A DNA stretch of 64,000 nt from Colwellia sp. 75C3. Lineage in GTDB: Bacteria; Pseudomonadota; Gammaproteobacteria; Enterobacterales; Alteromonadaceae. Shown in pieces: positions 27,412-36,126 of the stretch. The stretch covers positions 186,001-250,000 of the forward strand of contig NZ_PJAU01000055.1 in assembly GCF_002836255.1 (NCBI RefSeq), written 5' to 3'. A model generated the notes under the pieces. The model worked only from the letters and a program-made list of their open reading frames with translations. It searched no databases and was not told the origin of the DNA. The first letter of the stretch is position 1. Each line of letters starts with the position of its first letter. Made by a program: the position numbers and the translations under genes.

Positions 27412-28383
27412 TTAATCTTGAGAAAGACTATAAACATAAGCACTAATTAGGTGAACTTTTTCTTCACCTAGAATGTCTTTCCATGGTGGCATAACACCAG
27501 CACGACCATTACGAATAGACTCTTCAATAACACGTTTTGAACCACCGTATAACCAAACATTATCCGTTAGGTTTGGCGCGCCCATAGGCAGACCTAATGC
27601 TAAACTACCTTGACCTTCAGAGCCATGACAACCAGCACATAAAGCAAACTTAGCTTTACCTGCTTTGGCTAAATCAGGGTCAACTGAACGGCCACTTAGG
27701 CTAATAACGTAGGCAGCAACTTCTTTAACGCCTTGGTCGCCGCCTAAAGCGCCTTCCCAAGCCATCATGCCAGAAGCAATACGACCATTCATAATAGTCT
27801 CTTTAATTACTTCAGGTGTACCGCCATATAACCAGTCTTTATCAGCTAGGTTAGGGAAGCCAGTAGTACCATGAGCATCTGAGCCATGACATTGTGAACA
27901 GTTTTGAATGAACAAACGTTGACCCACTTTTAATGCATCGCCATCAGTGGCCAAGTCTTCAATACTACGCGCAGCATAAGCTTCAAAGATTGGACCAAAT
28001 TTAGCATCAGCAGCAGCAACTTCACGGTCATATTGAACTAATACACCAGAGTCTTTAAGTGAATATTCTAACGTTTTAGCTTTTGATTCAGCAATATTTA
28101 GAATACCTTGGTTAGAGCTTTTCCAGCCTAAAAGACCAGTCCAGTTACCTAAACCATAAAGTGCAATATAGCCAAATGCCCAAACAATAGTTAATAAGAA
28201 AAACGTACTCCACCATTTTGGTAGAGGATTATTTAACTCTTCAATGCCGTCAAAACTATGACCCATTGATTCGCCTTCTTCAACGCCGGCAAAGTTCTTT
28301 AAGCACATACGTAGTAGTAAAAAACAGCCTACTAGCGAGCCAAGGGTAAGAACCCAAACCCATATATTCCAGAAGTTAGACAT
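27412..28383 (-). CDS. ccoP: cbb3 cytochrome c oxidase subunit CcoP (di-haem c)
   Basis: Membrane-anchored cytochrome c that passes electrons to CcoO. I set the start at the ATG at 28383 (MSNFWNIW), which has AGGAG 9 bases upstream and gives 323 residues; an in-frame codon 33 bases upstream is unlikely. Two transmembrane helices (about 5-25 and 50-70) are followed by two cytochrome c domains with CSQCH and CAGCH haem motifs and distal methionines in segments such as SGMMAWEG and GVMPPWKD. It overlaps ccoQ by 8 bases. Confidence 0.95.
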   Translation of the reverse strand: MSNFWNIWVWVLTLGSLVGCFLLLRMCLKNFAGVEEGESMGHSFDGIEELNNPLPKWWSTFFLLTIVWAFGYIALYGLGNWTGLLGWKSSNQGILNIAESKAKTLEYSLKDSGVLVQYDREVAAADAKFGPIFEAYAARSIEDLATDGDALKVGQRLFIQNCSQCHGSDAHGTTGFPNLADKDWLYGGTPEVIKETIMNGRIASGMMAWEGALGGDQGVKEVAAYVISLSGRSVDPDLAKAGKAKFALCAGCHGSEGQGSLALGLPMGAPNLTDNVWLYGGSKRVIEESIRNGRAGVMPPWKDILGEEKVHLISAYVYSLSQD

Positions 28384-28597
28384 TATTATTCGTCTCCTGT
28401 TTGCTATCTGTATCAAGGTGACGTTCTTTATTTTCTTTTGCTGCTTGCTCTTTTAAGGCAAGGTCTTCTTCAAAAATAGAGTTTGCAACTTCATCCATAG
28501 AGGATTTACGTTTTTTTGAATAAGACCAAACAACAATGATAATAAACAACGCCAATATAAGGAGGGCGACAAACCCTCTGAGAGTACCGTAATCCAT
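28376..28597 (-). CDS. ccoQ: cbb3 oxidase subunit CcoQ
   Basis: A 73-residue one-helix protein (FVALLILALFIIIVVWSYS) with a charged cytoplasmic tail, typical CcoQ/FixQ. It stabilises the oxidase complex. It lies 5 bp after ccoO and overlaps ccoP. Confidence 0.93.
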   Translation of the reverse strand: MDYGTLRGFVALLILALFIIIVVWSYSKKRKSSMDEVANSIFEEDLALKEQAAKENKERHLDTDSKQETNNNV

Positions 28598-28602
28598 CAG
28601 GG

Positions 28603-29247
28603 CTACTTCAACGCGTGGCCAAGTGATTGCAAGTATGCAATCAAGGCACTCATTTCAGTTTTACCTTTTACCGCATCTTTAGCGCCGTCAATTTCTGCTT
28701 GTGTATAAAGCGGAATTGCGTTGCCATTTTCGTCTTTATGGCTACGGTTACGAGTTAAGAAGTTGAATGTTTCTAACTTCTTACCTGTTATTTCCCCATC
28801 AAGGGTATTGGTGTTTAACCAATTGTAAGCAGGCATGTTTGACTCTGGCACCACTGAACGAGGATCCGTTAAATGGGCAATATGCCAATCATCACTATAA
28901 CGACCGCCAACACGTGCTAAATCAGGACCAGTACGTTTAGAACCCCATAAGAATGGATGTTCCCAAACGTGCTCACCAGCAACACTATAATGACCGTAAC
29001 GCTCTGTTTCTGCACGAAATGGACGAATCATCTGACTGTGACAGTTACTACAACCTTCACGGATGTAGATATCACGACCTTCCATTTGTAATGCAGTGTA
29101 TGGCTTTAAGTTATCCACTGGCGTTGCTAATTCTTTTTGAAAGAACAACGGCGTGATCTCAACTAAACCACCAATGCTGATAGCAAAAACAGTAAATAAG
29201 AAGAACAAGCCAACGTTCTTTTCAACTTTTTCATGTGAATTTTTCAT
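28603..29247 (-). CDS. ccoO: cbb3 oxidase subunit CcoO (mono-haem c)
   Basis: A 214-residue membrane-anchored cytochrome c. One N-terminal helix (about 13-33) precedes the haem motif [11 protein letters not shown]; the [12 protein letters not shown] segment carries the axial methionine. Length and motifs match CcoO/FixO. It lies 10 bp after ccoN. Confidence 0.96.
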   Translation of the reverse strand: MKNSHEKVEKNVGLFFLFTVFAISIGGLVEITPLFFQKELATPVDNLKPYTALQMEGRDIYIREGCSNCHSQMIRPFRAETERYGHYSVAGEHVWEHPFLWGSKRTGPDLARVGGRYSDDWHIAHLTDPRSVVPESNMPAYNWLNTNTLDGEITGKKLETFNFLTRNRSHKDENGNAIPLYTQAEIDGAKDAVKGKTEMSALIAYLQSLGHALK

Positions 29248-29257
29248 ATGGCTCTCC

Positions 29258-30682
29258 TTAAGCTATTTCTACAGGCTTAAGACTATTGTCTTTAGCACCG
29301 ATAGTTTTGAACATGTTGTAAGCCATTAATAAGAAACCAATGACAACGAGAACACCACCCACAAAGCGGATGAAATAGAATGGGTAAGAAGCGGTTAAAC
29401 TCTCAACAAAACTATAAGTTAACGTACCGTCACTGTTTACAGCTCTCCACATTAACCCTTGCATTACACCAGAAATCCACATGGCTACGATATAAAGCAC
29501 GATGCCGGCAGTGTGTAACCAGAAGTGAACATTAATTAAACGGATGCTGTACATGCGACCTTGGTTAAATAAGATAGGAATTAAGTGATACATAGCACCA
29601 ATTGATACCATAGCAACCCAGCCTAGCGCACCAGAGTGAACGTGACCAACAGTCCAATCAGTATAATGAGATAACGCATTTACTGATTTAATTGCCATCA
29701 TTGGGCCTTCAAACGTAGACATACCGTAGAAAGATAATGAAACAATTAGGAAACGTAAAATAGGATCATGACGAAGTTTGTGCCATGCGCCAGAAAGCGT
29801 CATGATACCGTTAATCATACCACCCCATGAAGGAAGGAATAAAACGATAGACATAACCATACCTACTGACTGAGCCCAATCAGGAAGTGCAGTGTAATGT
29901 AAGTGATGCGGGCCAGCCCAAATATATAAAGAAACTAATGCCCAAAAATGCACAATAGATAAACGGTAAGAGTAAACTGGACGCTCTGCTTGTTTCGGTA
30001 CAAAATAATACATGATACCTAAGAAACCAGCGGTTAATAAGAAACCAACGGCGTTATGACCATACCACCACTGCATCATAGCATCGATAGCACCAGAGTA
30101 AATTGAGTAGGACTTCATTCCTGATACAGGGATCACCATTGAGTTACCAATGTGTAAAACCGCAACGGTAAGAATAAAACCACCAAAGAACCAGTTAGCT
30201 ACGTAAATATGAGAAGTTTTACGTTTAACTAAGGTACCAAAAAAGACGATGGCGTATGAAACCCAAACCACTGCAATGAGAATGTCGATTGGCCATTCTA
30301 GTTCAGCGTACTCCTTTGATGAAGTGTAACCTAAAGGTAAAGAGATAATAGCTGCAAGAATAACAGCCTGCCAACCCCAAAAGGTAAAGGATGCCAACTT
30401 TCCGCCAAATAGTCGCGTTTGACAGGTACGTTGCACAACGTAATAAGACGTGGCAAATAAAGCACTTGTACCAAAAGCAAAAATTACAGCATTAGTATGA
30501 AGTGGGCGAAGACGGGAGTAGGTTAACCAAGGTGTATCGAAGTTTAACGCAGGCCAAATTAATTGTGCCGCGATAAGTACACCTACAAGTGTACCAACGA
30601 TTCCCCAGATTACAGTCATTACAGTAAACTGACGTACAACATCAAAGTTGTAGTCTACTGCTGACGTATTACTTGTGGTCAT
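29258..30682 (-). CDS. ccoN: cbb3 oxidase catalytic subunit CcoN
   Basis: The 474-residue haem-copper oxidase subunit that reduces oxygen with high affinity. About twelve membrane helices are visible. Conserved histidine segments include [14 protein letters not shown] (low-spin haem), [10 protein letters not shown] (CuB ligand plus cross-linked Tyr region), [14 protein letters not shown] and [13 protein letters not shown]. It is the first gene of ccoNOQP. The ribosome site before ATG is weak. A 422-bp upstream region holds perfect FNR and CRP boxes. Confidence 0.97.
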   Translation of the reverse strand: MTTSNTSAVDYNFDVVRQFTVMTVIWGIVGTLVGVLIAAQLIWPALNFDTPWLTYSRLRPLHTNAVIFAFGTSALFATSYYVVQRTCQTRLFGGKLASFTFWGWQAVILAAIISLPLGYTSSKEYAELEWPIDILIAVVWVSYAIVFFGTLVKRKTSHIYVANWFFGGFILTVAVLHIGNSMVIPVSGMKSYSIYSGAIDAMMQWWYGHNAVGFLLTAGFLGIMYYFVPKQAERPVYSYRLSIVHFWALVSLYIWAGPHHLHYTALPDWAQSVGMVMSIVLFLPSWGGMINGIMTLSGAWHKLRHDPILRFLIVSLSFYGMSTFEGPMMAIKSVNALSHYTDWTVGHVHSGALGWVAMVSIGAMYHLIPILFNQGRMYSIRLINVHFWLHTAGIVLYIVAMWISGVMQGLMWRAVNSDGTLTYSFVESLTASYPFYFIRFVGGVLVVIGFLLMAYNMFKTIGAKDNSLKPVEIA

Positions 30683-30802
30683 GTTAAGGATTCCGCAGTG
30701 TTATTATTAATAGAAAGTACTTTTTGCTGTAATACCTAAACATGATAAAGCCTTAGGTATAGGACACAATTCATACTAACTCTATGTGTTTGCTCAATGA
30801 GC

Positions 30803-30818
30803 TGTGAGATATGTCACA
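30803..30818. promoter_or_regulatory. CRP box upstream of ccoN
   Basis: TGTGA-GATATG-TCACA is a perfect match to the CRP consensus core TGTGA-N6-TCACA, centred 128 bp before the ccoN start. It is the only perfect copy I noticed in the window. Direct CRP control of cbb3 oxidase has precedent in Shewanella. Confidence 0.72.
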
Positions 30819-30899
30819 TCCGTGTAAGTAAATGTTTCAAAATCCCAGCAATTTTACCCTTTGGCGAGGATATAAATCAACAACTATGCGTGTTTATAT

Positions 30900-30913
30900 T
30901 TGATGTAGATCAA
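30900..30913. promoter_or_regulatory. FNR box upstream of ccoN
   Basis: TTGATGTAGATCAA is a perfect TTGAT-N4-ATCAA site centred about 224 bp before the ccoN start and 200 bp from the second FNR-like gene. The distance to ccoN implies a long leader or an upstream promoter. Confidence 0.75.
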
Positions 30914-31104
30914 CAAAAGATAATTACCCTTAGATTGGACATGGATATTAAATTATCAAAAAAGACAAAAGTAACTCAATGAGTTAGCAACTTTTTATCA
31001 GTAATTGCTCTAATAACAGGTAACAAGTATGACATTGCACAGAGCCACCTCTAGTTATAGACGTTTTTCAGGGAATTGTAAGCGGTGATCTTTTAATTTG
31101 ATGA

Positions 31105-31890
31105 CTAGTTATCAGCAAGTTGTTTTAAACGGTTTAAAGATAGTAGGACTAGTAGTTTTCCTTTGATACTAATTAATTGTTCTTGCTGAAATTTTGATAA
31201 TATTCGACTTAAAGTCTCTCGACGAATACCGAGGAAGTTAGCAATATCATGACGACTAATGGTTAACTCTATTTGAGTTTCATTACCTGAGTATTTTGCA
31301 TAACGCTGACAAATATTAAGTAAAAATGCGGCCAGTAAGCATTCAGCGGATTTTTTACCGATAAGGGCTTGTGTATTACGTTGCTGCACGTAGCTTTGTT
31401 TTGTCAGTAACTTAATTAAATTTTGTTGTAATTCCGGGGCTAATTTCGAGCAAGCAGAAAGTGGAGCGACAAAAACCTGACAAACGGAGCTATCGTCCAA
31501 AGCGATTGCGCTGTAGTTATAAGTTTCTAAAAATAGAGCATCTTCTGCCATCAACTCACCAGGAAAGCGAAAGCCTACTATTTTTTCAATACCTGCTTCG
31601 TTTTGCTGAGATAATTTAAACGTACCAGAGCATACTGCGAATATTGCGGTTAGCGGTTTGGCTTGTTCGAACAACTTTACGCCAGTTACTTGATTGAGCA
31701 GGGGCGATGAATTTCTTCCAGCGCTAACTTCAATGCGTTTCGTTAGATAGTTACTGGTTAAATCAATAGCGTGATTTTCAGAACCAATAGGTAAGCAAAC
31801 AGCTTGCATTGAGCAATGCTCGCAGTCAACGTAACGTGAAGGTTTTTGTTCTGCTGTGGCTTTATTTACTGTTTTATTGGCTTGGGTCAT
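31105..31890 (-). CDS. Second FNR-like regulator
   Basis: A 261-residue CRP/FNR-family regulator. The cysteine spacing C-x2-C-x5-C at 23, 26 and 32 (CEHCSMQAVC) equals that of FNR, and a further cysteine in SSVCQVF is in the position of the fourth ligand. The recognition helix IRRETLSRILSKF keeps the Glu, Ser and Arg used to read TTGAT. An oxygen- or NO-sensing role with overlapping targets is therefore likely, but it is clearly divergent from the fnr at 22.4-23.1 kb. It is upstream of ccoN on the same strand, separated by 422 bp of regulatory DNA. Confidence 0.85.
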   Translation of the reverse strand: MTQANKTVNKATAEQKPSRYVDCEHCSMQAVCLPIGSENHAIDLTSNYLTKRIEVSAGRNSSPLLNQVTGVKLFEQAKPLTAIFAVCSGTFKLSQQNEAGIEKIVGFRFPGELMAEDALFLETYNYSAIALDDSSVCQVFVAPLSACSKLAPELQQNLIKLLTKQSYVQQRNTQALIGKKSAECLLAAFLLNICQRYAKYSGNETQIELTISRHDIANFLGIRRETLSRILSKFQQEQLISIKGKLLVLLSLNRLKQLADN

Positions 31891-32010
31891 TTACTTACAA
31901 CGATTATTTTGGCCGTTAATACTTAGGCTAGCTAGTTTACTGGCGTTAGTGGATAATAACAACGTTGCAGTAGAAGGTCGGCTTTACTGTGTAATAAAAG
32001 GCTTTATAAC

Positions 32011-32520
32011 GTGTTAAAACAGCTCCCCCTTTTCGGTTTACTATTACTTTTAACTGCTTGTAAGCCTGTGAGTGAACAGAACTCTTCAAGTAATCATAGT
32101 GTATTAGTATCACAATGTATTGAAAGTCAGAGCCGTTGTGAAGTCAGTACGGAACTCGGTATTTTCAGTATAAAATTTTCCCAAAATCAATTATCTGACA
32201 AGGTTAAAACAGAGCTACCTTTTGTTATTGAATTGTCTCAACTTGCACAAATAACCACTCCAAATAAATCTAACCAAACTACAACAAAAAGTACTAAGCA
32301 AAGTATAACTAATGTATCAGCTTATCTAGAAGGTAAGGATATGTTTATGGGCAAGGTACCCCTTTTCTTCGAGCAAGGAGCTAATGAAGGTACTTATATA
32401 GCACAAAGCTTATTAGCAAGTTGTAGTGAAGATCAGATGGTTTGGCGTTTGTGGGTAACCATTGAAAGGGGAGAGAAAACGAAAACATTTTTTGTCGACT
32501 TTACTAGCCAGCGTTTATAG
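32011..32520 (+). CDS. Small lipoprotein of unknown function
   Basis: A 169-residue predicted lipoprotein starting at GTG; the signal LPLFGLLLLLTAC has its lipobox Cys at 17. The mature part has a Ser/Thr/Gln-rich linker (about 85-105) and four more cysteines (CIESQSRC and later). I recognise no family. It is divergent from the second FNR-like gene, 120 bp away, so control by that regulator or a role linked to respiration is possible. Confidence 0.7.
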   Translation: MLKQLPLFGLLLLLTACKPVSEQNSSSNHSVLVSQCIESQSRCEVSTELGIFSIKFSQNQLSDKVKTELPFVIELSQLAQITTPNKSNQTTTKSTKQSITNVSAYLEGKDMFMGKVPLFFEQGANEGTYIAQSLLASCSEDQMVWRLWVTIERGEKTKTFFVDFTSQRL

Positions 32521-32558
32521 TTTGGTTTTCAGTTTGAATAAAATGAATCAGAAAATAA

Positions 32559-32585
32559 AAAAGCGAGCAGTGCTGCTCGCTTTCA
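32559..32585. terminator. Terminator between the lipoprotein and mltD
   Basis: Stem AAAGCGAGCAG/CTGCTCGCTTT with a tight GC-rich tip, A-rich on one side and T-rich on the other; it serves the convergent pair. Confidence 0.85.
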
Positions 32586-32619
32586 TCTTCGATGTTTGAA
32601 TAAAGGTAGAACTTAGCCG

Positions 32620-34284
32620 TTAAATATTATTAGTTACATCAACAGCCAGCTTTAATCGCTGACCTGGCTGTAAATATTTATTTCTATCAAGATTGTTCCA
32701 ACGCTCAATATCACTAATTCGCACATTAAACTTATCTGCTATACGTGCAAACGAATCGCCACGGCGGACTTTATAGGTAATATTGCGCATAATAGCGTTT
32801 TCAACATTGTTAACCGCGTCACGGTTGGCAAAGTTGGATTTATTCGTTTTGCGATTTTGTTTTTGCCAAATAACTAATTTTTGGCCTAGCTTTAAGGTAT
32901 CTCTTGGAGCAAAGCCATTCCATTTGGCAATACTTTTACTATTCACTTTGTATTTTTGGCCTATATCCCATAAGTTATCTCCCGATTTAACGGTATGAAC
33001 TACCTTAAGGCCTTTTTGCGGTCTACTCTGTTTTTTGGCAATACGTTGTTCTTGCGAAAAAACATAACTGTCTAGTGATTTAGCTGCTACAGGAATCAGT
33101 AAATGCTTGCCCGCCCGGATTTGATTACCCTTGATGTTATTAACTTGTTGGATTAATTCTACCCGTGTATTAAATTTATTGGCAATAACACCTAAGTTGT
33201 CACCGTTTTTAATTTTATAACGTTGCCAAGCGAGTCTGTCTTTCTTGCTTAGTTTGCTGAGTCCGAGCTCAAATTTCTCTACACTGTGAGAAGGTAATAA
33301 TAAACGATGAGGTCCATCAGGATCTGTGGCCCAGCGATTAAAACCAGGGTTTAAGTGTTGTAATTCTGCTAAAGATAAACCGGCTAAGGTTGCTGCTTTG
33401 GCTAAATCGAGTTGTGATTTAATATCAACCTGACTTAAAACACTTTTATTGTCGATTGAGTAAAGTGATAAGTTAAAAGCTTCAGGGCGTTTTATTATAT
33501 CTGCTAGAGCTAATAATTTTGGTACATAAGCACGGGTTTCTTTTGGTAAATCAAGTGACCAAAAATCGGTAGGTTTACCGAGACTTTTATTTTTCCTAAC
33601 CGCTCTTCTAACACGGCCTTCACCTGAGTTATAAGCGGCTAACGCTAGCATCCAATCGCCATCGAAAAACTTATTTAAGTATTTTAGGTATTTAATGGCA
33701 CCTTGGGTTGAAGCAACAACATCACGTCTGCCGTCATACCACCAGTTCTGTTTCATACCAAAGCGTTCACCAGTGGCAGGTACAAATTGCCACATGCCTG
33801 AAGCGCGACCGTGCGAATAAGCAAAAGGGTCAAAAGCACTTTCTACAATAGGTAACAGTGCTAACTCAATAGGCATGTCATTTTTTTCTAATTCTTCAAC
33901 AATATAGTGAAGGAATGGCTCTGCACGTTTAGCGACACGTTTAAGGTAACTTGGGTGCTTTACGTACCAGTTTCTCTGCGAGACAAGACGTTTTTCTTCC
34001 GGTATATCAAAGGTTATTTGGCTACGAATGCGTGGCCAAATATTATTGTCATTAATAGATTTTTGATCTTTCAGCGTGTTATTTACAGAGAAGTCAACAT
34101 CGGCAACAGGGTGGATAACATCAATGCTTTCATCAGCTAACAGTGCTTGATTTATTTCAATAGGATCTGCAGTTTCAATTTGAGACGCTGCAATTTGATT
34201 ATCAGTGATGGTATTACTATCACTTTGGGATAGGCTTTGACAGCCAGCTAAAAGAACTACAACGGGTAATAATAAATACTTCAT
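32620..34284 (-). CDS. mltD: Membrane-bound lytic murein transglycosylase D
   Basis: Cleaves the MurNAc-GlcNAc bond of peptidoglycan with 1,6-anhydro formation. The 554-residue lipoprotein has the lipobox VLLAGC at 10-15, an SLT domain with catalytic Glu in LPIVESAFDPFAYS, GMWQF and AAYNSGEGRV, and three C-terminal LysM repeats (about 360, 430 and 505) that bind peptidoglycan. This matches E. coli MltD with one extra LysM. It lies upstream of gloB on the opposite side, as in E. coli where mltD and gloB are neighbours. Confidence 0.95.
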   Translation of the reverse strand: MKYLLLPVVVLLAGCQSLSQSDSNTITDNQIAASQIETADPIEINQALLADESIDVIHPVADVDFSVNNTLKDQKSINDNNIWPRIRSQITFDIPEEKRLVSQRNWYVKHPSYLKRVAKRAEPFLHYIVEELEKNDMPIELALLPIVESAFDPFAYSHGRASGMWQFVPATGERFGMKQNWWYDGRRDVVASTQGAIKYLKYLNKFFDGDWMLALAAYNSGEGRVRRAVRKNKSLGKPTDFWSLDLPKETRAYVPKLLALADIIKRPEAFNLSLYSIDNKSVLSQVDIKSQLDLAKAATLAGLSLAELQHLNPGFNRWATDPDGPHRLLLPSHSVEKFELGLSKLSKKDRLAWQRYKIKNGDNLGVIANKFNTRVELIQQVNNIKGNQIRAGKHLLIPVAAKSLDSYVFSQEQRIAKKQSRPQKGLKVVHTVKSGDNLWDIGQKYKVNSKSIAKWNGFAPRDTLKLGQKLVIWQKQNRKTNKSNFANRDAVNNVENAIMRNITYKVRRGDSFARIADKFNVRISDIERWNNLDRNKYLQPGQRLKLAVDVTNNI

Positions 34285-34390
34285 GGATAACCAGTAAAAT
34301 CAGCGGGAAATTAAAAATGATTCAGCAGATTAGCATATTTAAGCAATAGGTGAAAATAGATCCCGCGATAATGGTATAAAAACTAAGTAA

Positions 34391-35188
34391 CTAAAAGTTA
34401 TCTTTCCATGCTCTAATCACCGAAAAAACCTCACTATCACTACTTTTATTTTGGTTAGTATAGGCTTGTGCGGCTAGTTTAATCGACTTCTCGTGGCAAC
34501 GTAGAAAAGGATTAATTAGTAGTTCTTGCGCTATATTCGTTGGAATAGTTGCCTGATTTTGTTGACGCTTATTATCTACTTGCTCTACATAGTTATGCAG
34601 GTCACTATTATTGGGTTCAACGGCTAAAGCAAAGGCTAAATTTGCTTGAGTATACTCATGAGCGCAGTAGATTAATGTATCAGGCGACAAGTTTGCCAGC
34701 TTAGTCAACGAATGATGCATTTGCTCAGGCGTGCCTTCAAACAATCGCCCACAGCCACCTGAAAATAGAGTGTCACCACAAAATGCCATGGTATCGTTAT
34801 GATAAGCAATATGGCCTTTAGTATGACCAGGTAAGTCGAGCACAGTAAACTGGCAATCAAGTTCAGCTAAGTTAACGGCATCGTTTTCTTTGAGTGTGAC
34901 ATCAAGTTGCGCAATACTTTCGTTAGCTGGACCGTAAACAGTTACCGGCCATGCTTTAGCTTCAGCATATTCAAGGAGTTTTTTAATACCGCCTACATGA
35001 TCTCTGTGATGGTGGGTAACCAAAATAGCAGCTAAGATGACATTGTTTTTTTCTATGTATTCTATACAGACAAGCGCATCACCGGGATCAACAAGCGCTA
35101 TTTTATCTTTGTTTTGACCGGAAATTGCCCAAATGTAATTATCGTTAAATGCTTTAATTGCCGTAACAATAGGGTGTAAGTTAGCCAT
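34391..35188 (-). CDS. gloB: Hydroxyacylglutathione hydrolase (glyoxalase II)
   Basis: Hydrolyses S-lactoylglutathione to lactate and glutathione in methylglyoxal detoxification. The 265-residue metallo-beta-lactamase-fold enzyme shows the zinc motif THHHRDHVGG, LPGHTKGHIAY, FCGDTLFSGGCGRLFEG and YCAHEYTQ, all diagnostic. It is divergent from the YafS-like methyltransferase, the E. coli order. Confidence 0.96.
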   Translation of the reverse strand: MANLHPIVTAIKAFNDNYIWAISGQNKDKIALVDPGDALVCIEYIEKNNVILAAILVTHHHRDHVGGIKKLLEYAEAKAWPVTVYGPANESIAQLDVTLKENDAVNLAELDCQFTVLDLPGHTKGHIAYHNDTMAFCGDTLFSGGCGRLFEGTPEQMHHSLTKLANLSPDTLIYCAHEYTQANLAFALAVEPNNSDLHNYVEQVDNKRQQNQATIPTNIAQELLINPFLRCHEKSIKLAAQAYTNQNKSSDSEVFSVIRAWKDNF

Positions 35189-35250
35189 AAAAGATTTTAC
35201 CTGTAGTTCGTTATATACTTAAGTTGATTATACGCCTAAAAGAAGCCTCT

Positions 35251-36012
35251 ATGAAACCAGCGTTAGCTTTTCGACAGCCGCACTACCCAAGTTCATGGCA
35301 AGCATTGCCTAATGGTGAGATCATCAAAAAGGCAATTGAGCAAGAACTTGCCCCTTGGTGGCCAAAGTTTTTTGGTTACCATTTGATTAAGGTGGGGGCA
35401 TTAAGTAGTGAAATTGACATACCAGATTGCACTATAAACCATCAAATAAATATTAGTAGTAAAAGTGACTTAGTCGATGTGGTTGGTGATATTGATGATT
35501 TACCGCTGCAAGAGCATAGTGTTGATGTGTGTTTGTTAAGTCATGCGCTAGAATTTTCTCTTGATCCGCACCACGTGGTACGTGAGGCTAATAGGGTATT
35601 GATCCCCAATGGTTATTTAGTGATAACAGGTTTTAACCCTTTCAGCTTAGCTGGACTTAACCGCTTTACTCCGCATAGAAATCAGCAATCCCCGTGGAAC
35701 GAACATTTCTTTACACCCATGAGGGTTAAAGATTGGTTACATTTAATGGGCTTTGAAATATTAGCCGACCAGCGTTGTCTTCCTACCAATTTCATTGGCA
35801 AAATGAGTGATAACGTTGTCGCAACGTCTTGGCGTAAATTTGCCGGTAATTATCTAACTTCGTTTGGCTCTGTTTATGTCATTGTTGCCAAAAAACGAGT
35901 ATTACCCTTAACGCCAATAAAACCAAAATGGAAAATTAGAACCGAATTCAGTCCGGTGAAAGTACCGACTATGCGTGTGCATAAAAAGACTTTCCGACAT
36001 AAAAAACAATAA
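35251..36012 (+). CDS. SAM-dependent methyltransferase, YafS-like
   Basis: A class I methyltransferase of 253 residues from the ATG at 35251; an in-frame TTG 27 bases upstream is less likely. SAM-binding segments are recognisable although the first loop is atypical: VDVVGDIDDLPLQEHSVDVCLLSHALEF and HHVVREANRVLIPNGYLVITGFNPF, as in Methyltransf_11 proteins. Position next to gloB equals that of E. coli yafS, whose function is not settled. The C-terminus is very basic (KKTFRHKKQ). Confidence 0.82.
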   Translation: MKPALAFRQPHYPSSWQALPNGEIIKKAIEQELAPWWPKFFGYHLIKVGALSSEIDIPDCTINHQINISSKSDLVDVVGDIDDLPLQEHSVDVCLLSHALEFSLDPHHVVREANRVLIPNGYLVITGFNPFSLAGLNRFTPHRNQQSPWNEHFFTPMRVKDWLHLMGFEILADQRCLPTNFIGKMSDNVVATSWRKFAGNYLTSFGSVYVIVAKKRVLPLTPIKPKWKIRTEFSPVKVPTMRVHKKTFRHKKQ

Positions 36013-36016
36013 TAAA

Positions 36017-36037
36017 AAAGCCGCGTTATGCGGCTTT
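36017..36037. terminator. Terminator after the methyltransferase
   Basis: Stem AAAGCCGC-GTTAT-GCGGCTTT; symmetric A and T flanks let it act on both convergent genes. A second hairpin, TATACCCG/CGGGTATA at 36066-36092, lies just beyond on the receptor side. Confidence 0.85.
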
Positions 36038-36101
36038 GTACTCTTTAACCAGTGTTCAGGTTATTTATACCCGTTCAAGTGAGGCGGGTATATAATATTA
36101 C

Positions 36102-36126
36102 TTAGAACTAGAACTAGAACTAGAAC
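36102..36126 (-). repeat. Tandem hexamer at the receptor stop: repeated Phe-stop codons
   Basis: Four tandem TAGAAC units (36103-36126). On the minus strand they read in frame as TTC-TAG three times and then TTC-TAA, so the last Phe codon and the stop are repeated. Confidence 0.9.

Noticed and set aside
28384-28416. Longer ccoP reading
   Set aside because: The extra 11 codons lie inside ccoQ and over the AGGAG site of the ATG at 28383.
30797-30982. A 61-codon open frame upstream of ccoN
   Set aside because: It spans the CRP and FNR boxes and has no coding features; the region is regulatory.
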